Positions 57,801-64,000 of a stretch of DNA of 64,000 nucleotides are shown here, in pieces. This DNA is from Melampsora larici-populina 98AG31 (Eukaryota; Basidiomycota; Pucciniomycetes; Pucciniales; Melampsoraceae): NCBI RefSeq assembly GCF_000204055.1, contig NW_006768830.1, positions 380,634 to 444,633 of the forward strand, given 5' to 3'. Numbering within the stretch: the first letter of the stretch is position 1; each line of letters opens with the position of its first letter. The translations under genes and the position numbers were made by a program. Under the pieces are notes generated by a model. The model saw only the letters and a list, made by a program, of their open reading frames with translations, was not told the DNA's origin and searched no databases.

Positions 57801-60068
57801 ACGGACACGATCAACTGCAAGATTAATGACCTTTACGGTCTCATCTCGCGACGCTTGAGATGAAAAATCAAGTCGAATGTCTGCAGCTCCAGCAATCTCA
57901 ATACTGAGACCCGAACGAGTAAATCCGAAAGCCGAACACTCTTTTGCTTCTGCGATATCCTTGAGCGGGATTCTCAACTTCAAATCCTGGCCGATCACCA
58001 CTGCTGGTCGCCAGAAGCCTGGGATAGAAGATATCACGAGCTTTTGAATATGGTGAGCAATGACCAGGTGATTGTGGATGTCTACTTACAAAAATAATCA
58101 TTGCTGATAGACATATTCCCAAACGATGGCAAGGTTCGGACGAGCGAACATGGACAGACTAGTAAAACAAAAAAGCAAACGTCAGCATTCGCGACGACTA
58201 TGATAAGAATCATCCTTGACCGGTGAAGGAGGCGAAACGAGGCACATTGTATGCGCAGGTGGGAAGGCGAGAAAGATAAACTTACTATATAGCTTTTGAT
58301 GGGCTTCCAATCCAAAAGCTTTTACAAATCCTTTGGCCAAATCACTCATGTTCTTGTCAGTAGACTCATATGATGCCGACTCCGTTAACTTAGTAGGGTC
58401 ATCGACGTTTTCAGATTCGAGATCACGAGGTTCCAAGACTTCCAAAACGGGTAACGGGGTTCGATGAGCCGTACTGGGTTGTGATTCGGTCTGCGATGAT
58501 GAGATCTCCATCTTGGCACGTACAATCGCGTCGATGATGTTCTCGTCAAAGGGATCATGTGAGAGTAAATAAGCCATCTTGATTCGACTATGATCTTTTT
58601 CGTCAATCGGCTCTTCGACTACGCCACGACTAAGCGCTTCGCTACTGTCAGTGTAAAACGGAGAAAGTACTCCAAAATCTAGTTCAAAGGTCATCATCTT
58701 GGCGATATTCTCAAAAACCTCTCGATGAAGTTTGCGTATCCTTCTTAACGGGAGTGAGAGCTTAATCTGATTCGAAAAATGAGTTTTCAGACTAAAGAGA
58801 GCTTGCACAAAGTCATGATGCCAAAGTGCCGTGGATTCCGCTGTATCAAACTCAAGATGGATTACATGATCATCCATAAGCCGGAAAGAAAGTGTCCGGG
58901 GTTCTTCTGGAGAGATTGGAAGAATCCGTTTGATGTCAGAGAGGTGGAGAGATGAGAGTGGGCGAAAGAGCTTGGTACTCGATCGATAATCGGTGATTGA
59001 GCTGGAACAAAGAATAAATTCATGCTAAGGACTTTACAACTCAATGAGAACCTTGGCTGTACTCACTCTGTCCTTAATTCTACCCAGCGTCTTTGCCGCT
59101 TGGAGAAGCGTGCACCAGACTTGTACGTAGCAGTACCGCTCTGAAGTGAAGAAGATGTAAGTATTGATTATCTAAAGGTAAAATGATAATCAGAAAGTAA
59201 GATACTCACTCGAATGAGTTTCCCTTTATCTGTGATTGGAAGGTAGGCAATGTAACAAAGTCGTCGATCTGTCAGGAGAATCACGCCTTTTACGATTACA
59301 CTTCGGTAAAGAACTCCCGCCACCTGACCGATCCAGCTTTCAGACTCTGGTTGACCAGAGGCATCAAGTCCAGACCATGTACCAAACTGTTCTTCAAGGA
59401 GGCGAAGACGGTCATCAGGAGTAAGTTCCGATTCACGATCGGGACTCGAAGGGCGATCGGCTTCGGGTAAGATATCATTGAGGATTGAGGTAGGTTCTTC
59501 CAATAATTTAAGAGTTCGGGTAGAAGGGGAAGAGTTCTCAATGAGGGGTGTATGAGTTTTTTGGATAGCAATCTCGGCACAATGAGTTTGTCGTTCGATG
59601 AGTTGTCGAGCTAGGCCATCAAGATGATGCCTCGAAGGATAATCGAGTGTGGATGCGCCACGGATCAAGGAGGAGGAAGGGTGAACTGGTCGGGTGGGCG
59701 TAAAAAGGAGACCTTCTTCAGTGTTATCATCGTCATCACTTTCCTCATCGGATAACATAGCCCGGGGCTGTTGAGTTGTATTTGGTGACCACAATTCTGA
59801 ATCGTCTGCCAAGCCATCATCAAGATCTTCGTAAGGGTTAAGGGCAGCCTGTTGAAGAAAGATTAGTAATTGTGGGTAAAGAGGTTTTGATGAAATAATT
59901 CATGCTGACCGCTTTGAGAATTCCAACCATAGAAGCCGTACTACCCAAACCATTAAGACCATAAGGTAAGATGGGATCATGAAGACCGGCTGCGCTGGCA
60001 ATAGAATTCGGAGGTTCTACTGAGGATACTGCAGATGAAGGCGGAGATTGAGGTTGAGATGAAGTCAT
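54837..60068 (-). CDS. ATG26: UDP-glucose:sterol 3-beta-glucosyltransferase (ATG26/UGT51 type)
   Basis: Membrane-associated enzyme that transfers glucose from UDP-glucose to ergosterol-type sterols; ATG26 serves pexophagy in some fungi. Minus-strand exons: 60068-59910, 59848-59210, 59140-59067, 59001-58286, 58158-58090, 58018-57585, 57485-57357, 57241-57042, 56936-56823, 56750-56681, 56597-56580, 56475-56445, 56351-56313, 56220-55816, 55732-55713 and 55616-55440, then a C-terminal exon to 54837. Domains in order: GRAM-like (SWIGQVAGVLYRSVIVKGVI), PH (KRQRRWVELRT to WHHDFVQALF), second GRAM (VRTLPSFGNMSISNDYF, LRIPLKDIAEAKE), glycosyltransferase-28 N-lobe (MTIGSRGDVQPYI), acceptor side (IHIAEALRIPYFRAFTM) and the UDP-sugar site ([21 protein letters not shown]). 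Exons of 18 and 20 bases are unusually short. The junction after SVM lacks a canonical in-frame donor: the frame meets TAG at 55436-55434, while YRHLDFALERTEHR resumes downstream. The stop is either there (about 1100 residues) or at 54837 (about 1280). Confidence 0.88.
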
Positions 60069-60695
60069 GATTGACAAAATAACGGTTTTGAAGTAGTTTG
60101 GTAATCAGGATCAATCAGAATCAGAATCAGAATAGAGTTTTGATTTTGTTGAGATTGAGTTTGACTGCAAATGGAAATTAGAACAGTTGTTGAACTGATG
60201 CAATCCCAATGAGTAAAATCAAATCAATTATAGCTGAGCCGAGGGATAGAGGAGACAAATCGATGGATTATTAAAAAGCAAGGGAATACTTGTTAGAACA
60301 AGTAGCAGTCTGGATTAAGAATAAGGCACCAAATCCACTTTACCATCAAGCGTGGTGGTCGGCACTCCAAACTTGAACTCAACTTTTAGGCAAATTGCTT
60401 CGCCTCGATTCTCCCACTGTGTGAATGCGAGATGTCACTGGGATCACATTACAATATATGTCTCACTCCGTCCGTCCGGCCTAGAGGGAAAACATCATCT
60501 GGCAACTCCAACCGAGTGCATCGTTCATACACATGTACACAGGAGATGACCTTGACGCCGTGCCACAAGCTGAATTCAAGTTTCTTAGACTTGGCGGATG
60601 ATCGGATTGTAATTTGTACCATTCCTGGGGCGGGGCCGGAAAGTTCAGATCACTTGACGTCAACTACATATTTGAAGGCTTTCGGGGTAAAGGTC
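60069..60695. other. Upstream region of ATG26-like gene, no further gene
   Basis: Contains the promoter and leader of the minus-strand sterol glucosyltransferase gene near 60069-60300. The rest shows only short chance frames. A hAT element is inserted just beyond. Confidence 0.45.
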
Positions 60696-60703
60696 GTCTA
60701 AAT

Positions 60704-63405
60704 TAAGGCTTGGACCCGGCCCGGCCCGGCCATCAGAAACTACGCCGATCAGGCCCCTTGTTTTTCAGCTGCCCGGCCCGGCACGGCCCGGCCAAAAAAA
60801 AAATTCTCGTAATGTGGCTCAGCAACGTGGAAATTGATGAAACCAGGTGCCTTATATCACTCACCATGGCTCCTAAACACCCCCATTCCTCCAATGATAG
60901 TGTGATCACAATCTCAGACTCTCCTTTACAAGTCAAGCCCGCTGCAAAAAGCAAGAAAATCAAACTCGACAACTCACACAAGCTCTCATGGGTCTGGCAG
61001 CATTTCATAACTGAGTACGATAAAGGGTCAAAGGAGAAGCAGAACATCTGTCAAGTCCCTCATCCATCTGGAGGAGGTAAAGTCTGTGGAGCGGTGTTTG
61101 CCGTTGATAAATCTTCCAGCACAAGATCATTGTCCCGACATCTGGAACGCCGACACGAGATATACGAAAACACTGTTGCCGAAGCTGGGATGATGAGGGA
61201 CTATGTGACCAATGGGAAGATCGAGAAGGTACATTGATAATTCACAAGCTTCATATGTCCTTTTTGTGTCCTCTTTCTGACTATTGTATTTTGATCCTAG
61301 CCTCTCAAGCTCACCCGCGAGAACTTAAAGAACAAACTCCTTCGCCTCATCATCATGAAGGAGCTTCCGTTTTCTTTTGTCAATTCTCCCGACCTGCGAA
61401 AACTTCTTGAGCTGTGTAACCCTGCTGTTACACCACTCCTTGTTGGCTCGGACACTCTTGGAGATGCCGTCAGAAAGAACTTTCACGAAATGAAAGGAGT
61501 GATGGAGGAATACTTTGAAAATCAAACATTGGTCAGCATCACCTGTGACTGCTGGACATCTCCGAATCGAAAATCAGTCTTGGGTGCCACAGTCCACTGG
61601 ATCAATGAGAAATTTGAACTTCAAGAAGTCATATTGTGTCTCAAAGAGATCGAAGGCGAGCATACTGGTGTCAACATTGCCAATCATCTTATTCCTGTTC
61701 TTAGAGAGTATGGACTCCTTGAAAAGGTTTTCTGTGTTGTTGCTGACAACGCCAGTTCAAATGGTACAATGGCCGATGCTCTTCAAGCAGTCTGTCCAAA
61801 CTTCAAGCAAGATCAAAATCTCCTCGGATGTGCTGCACATGTCATCAACCTTGTTGCTCGAGATGGACTCAAGGCATTCTCTAGAAGACTTGGCGAAGAT
61901 GGACCAGTCCCACACGACCTTGCTGTTCTTCTTGAACCGATGCAAACCTCTGACGTCAACTCGGTCCTTACTCGGCTCCATAAGCTCATTGCTTGGATTT
62001 ACAAATCACCTCAGCGCTTACAGTCTTTCCTCAAGCAAGTTGAGGCAGACTTAGGCTATGCGCTCAACCTTGTCCGCAACGTCGACACACGATGGAACTC
62101 CGACCTCGATTGTTATCGCCGAGCATACCGGTTACGGGTTTCTATCAATACAAAATGTCAAAATGATCCCGACTATAGGCAGTACGCCTTGTCAGAGGAT
62201 GAATGGAAGCTTATAGGACACCTTGTCGAATTTCTTGAACCTTTTGAGATTGCCACCAAAGATCTTTCAGCAAGCAAATACCCAAGCCTTGGCGATGTAA
62301 TTCCAGTATACGAGTGGATTATCAAGAAGCTGAATTTGGTATGTTTTGTTCTTGATTGTATTTCTCGATCAACTTTATTTCAACTCTCACTTTTCTTACT
62401 GAATACGCCGTACTTTTCTAGAGCTGGTGTAACTACGAGGCTCAAGAGCTCCGACAAGCGATTCAACCAATGAAGACCAAGACCGAACTGTACTACGAGA
62501 AGGTCCTCAAAAAGCCAGCGTACTTGTGTGCGCTTCTGCTTGACCCACGTAGCAAGGATCAAGAATTGACCAATGAAACTCTGGCCCTTGCCGGCATCGA
62601 TCATCGTGACGAGTGGAAAACACACTTTCTGAACGAGTGTAGTAAATTTCATCAAGATGGCCAATTGATCACCCTCGAAGACCCTGTACCACCACCCGAA
62701 GATCGCCCCCGAACCTTTGTAACCAAAAAGAAAGCTCAAGGAATTGAGGCTGAGCTACAAACATACCTCTCGACCGAACGAGAGAACGAGGATTATCACC
62801 CACTCAAGTTCTGGCGCGAAGAGGGGCATCGATTCCCCATTCTATCCAAGATGGCGCAGATTTTCTTAGCTATCCCAGCGACCAGCACCCCATCCGAGCG
62901 ATCGTTCTCATCTGCGGGTAGGACCATCACCGATCTTCGCAGCTCAATGAAAATCTCGACTCTCGAAGCAACGGTATGCCTCAAAAGCTTTGATAAATTC
63001 ATCAAGTAGATTCACTTTGTATTCATACAGTACTTAAAGTTATATCTAAGATGTGCTCCAACCTCCTCACCTCACCTCATCGAGTCCATCCCCCTTTCCG
63101 AGCATCTGAGCTCCCTGTTTAGTGCCACCAATATACATACAGTAGTCAAATTCAGCTTATAGATGTGCCCCAACCTCTTCTCCTCTCCTCAACGAGTCCA
63201 TTTGCCCTCATTTGACCCCTTTCCGAGCCTCTGAGCTCCCTTTTTAGTGCCACCAATCCCTCGGGCCCTTTCGGGCCGGCCCGTCCGGCTCGCCCGAGAG
63301 CACAGCGCTCACGGGCCACATACCTTTTTAAAAGAGTCGTTTAAGGCCCGTGCCCGGCTCGGCCCGAGCCCGCCCGGGTGGTCCTGGTGCCGGGTCCAAG
63401 CCTTA
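60704..63405. mobile_element. Apparently intact 2.7-kb hAT transposon
   Basis: Ends are inverted repeats starting TAAGGCTTGGACCCGGC at 60704 and its complement ending at 63405. A perfect 8-base target duplication GTCTAAAT flanks them (60696-60703 and 63406-63413). Subterminal regions are dense in GCCCGGC/GCCCGG units on both sides (60715-60800 and 63255-63390). It carries one complete transposase gene without stops, so it may be autonomous and recently inserted. Confidence 0.92.
60866..63009 (+). CDS. hAT transposase (BED finger, hAT dimerisation domain), intact
   Basis: Nuclear transposase of 662 residues from exons 60866-61228, 61301-62338 and 62422-63009 (GTACAT..TAG, GTATGT..TAG), all in frame and uninterrupted. 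A BED-type zinc finger lies at about residues 35-95 (SWVWQHFITEYDKGSKEKQN, then CQVPHPSGGGKVCGAVF, then LSRHLERRHE). The RNase H-like core includes SITCDCWTSPNRKSVLGATV with an Asp, VFCVVADNASSNGTMAD with the second Asp, and CAAHVINLVARDGLKAF. VRNVDTRWNSDLDCYRRAYR follows the insertion domain, and KPAYLCALLLDPRSKDQE matches the LDPR motif. The C-terminal dimerisation region is FWREEGHRFPILSKMAQIFL with IPATSTPSERSFSSAGRTIT. I chose the ATG at 60866 for its strong context (CACCATGGC); an in-frame ATG at 60812 would add 18 residues. Length and domain order are typical of Ac/Tol2-like transposases. Confidence 0.92.
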
Positions 63406-63413
63406 GTCTAAAT

Positions 63414-64000
63414 CCGACCTGTTGTGAAGTTGGATGAGAGCAAGAAAACTGATTGATATCCATGCACATGGAGAAATTGCAAAAAGCAGTGAGAGCAACC
63501 CCAGTAATGATGGTGATTTATTTCAAGTACAGACTATGGAACACTTCCAAATCAGTATGAACTTGAATCACCTATCGCTTGAGACTTCGAAGCACCAGGT
63601 GCCACCCCCACAGTCCACTGAGCTACATAACAAAGTCCTTCTCACGCGGCCGAGCAGAAGGCTCAAGCCTCGGGCCTTTGCCGACGGACTTGACAAGTGT
63701 GGGCAGAACAACTTTGGCAAGTCAAATCCCCCAATTACGAGTGCAATCACTGATGCTGATATTGCAAAGCACGATATATTTGCTCTGAGTGGGCTGCACT
63801 CCATAGTGCAGGACCCCTTTGTTCCTTTAAAACCTTTCAAAAATCTTGATCATCAATTTCTTCTCAAGACCAACCTCAACATCACTATTTTCGTTTTCTG
63901 AATCACACTTTCTCATCTTATCTTTTACAATCTTTCCTTCAGAAGAGAAAAATTTATATATGTAATACAATTTCAAAACCCATCCTACTTGAACATCATA
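63414..64000. other. Right flank, no gene supported
   Basis: A 155-residue plus-strand frame (63434-63901) and an overlapping minus-strand frame exist, but neither has recognisable domains, splice sites or a convincing promoter. The DNA continues the flank interrupted by the hAT element (target site GTCTAAAT). Confidence 0.4.

Noticed and set aside
63434..63901. A 155-residue plus-strand frame and an overlapping minus-strand frame with a hydrophobic start
   Set aside because: No domain, convincing signal peptide, splice signal or promoter; both strands are open over the same stretch, which suggests composition only.

Overview
The window looks like a transposon-rich chromosome segment of a rust fungus (Pucciniales; a Melampsora-like genome is my best guess). 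This is inferred from AT-rich DNA, many short GT-AG introns (about 60-120 bases), fungal genes such as a sterol glucosyltransferase of the ATG26/UGT51 type, a UGO1-like mitochondrial fusion protein and an SSB-type Hsp70, and large families of hAT and PIF/Harbinger-like DNA transposons. A run of N marks an assembly gap at 4275-4418.

Layout. 1-3000: degenerate repeats, no clear gene. 3110-6990: two host genes (a MIF4G-only eIF4G-like protein and an acyltransferase-3 family membrane protein). 7493-16015: one 8.5-kb DNA transposon with near-identical 100-base terminal inverted repeats, carrying two complete but diverged gene sets of a PIF/Harbinger-like type (two DDE transposases, two DNA-binding partners). 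16066-18194: a hAT-like element with a second hAT-like element nested inside it. 18342-20083: UGO1-like gene. 20934-27220 and 35395-41440: two direct copies of a 6-kb segmental duplication, each with an intact copy of an unknown 247-residue gene. Between them lie the wrecks of two housekeeping genes, an eIF2A fragment fused to an RPN12 (26S proteasome lid) copy that is split by a 4.8-kb hAT element. 41676-50460: decayed transposons, inverted repeats and MITEs, including a broken DDE transposase. 51040-53444: SSB-type Hsp70 whose ATG is split by an intron. 54837-60068: ATG26-like sterol glucosyltransferase. 60704-63405: an apparently intact hAT transposon with a perfect 8-base target duplication.

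How it fits together. The host genes (translation, co-translational folding, mitochondrial fusion, sterol glycosylation) are unrelated housekeeping genes. Most of the rest is DNA transposons at different ages: intact (60704-63405), nearly intact (7493-16015, 28038-32841) and decayed (41676-47932). The most unusual object is the double-gene-set element at 7493-16015, whose left subterminal region and central divergent promoter share hairpins built from the motif CTTGCAC. Exon boundaries were placed by hand from splice signals, reading frame and remembered family motifs; no database search was made.
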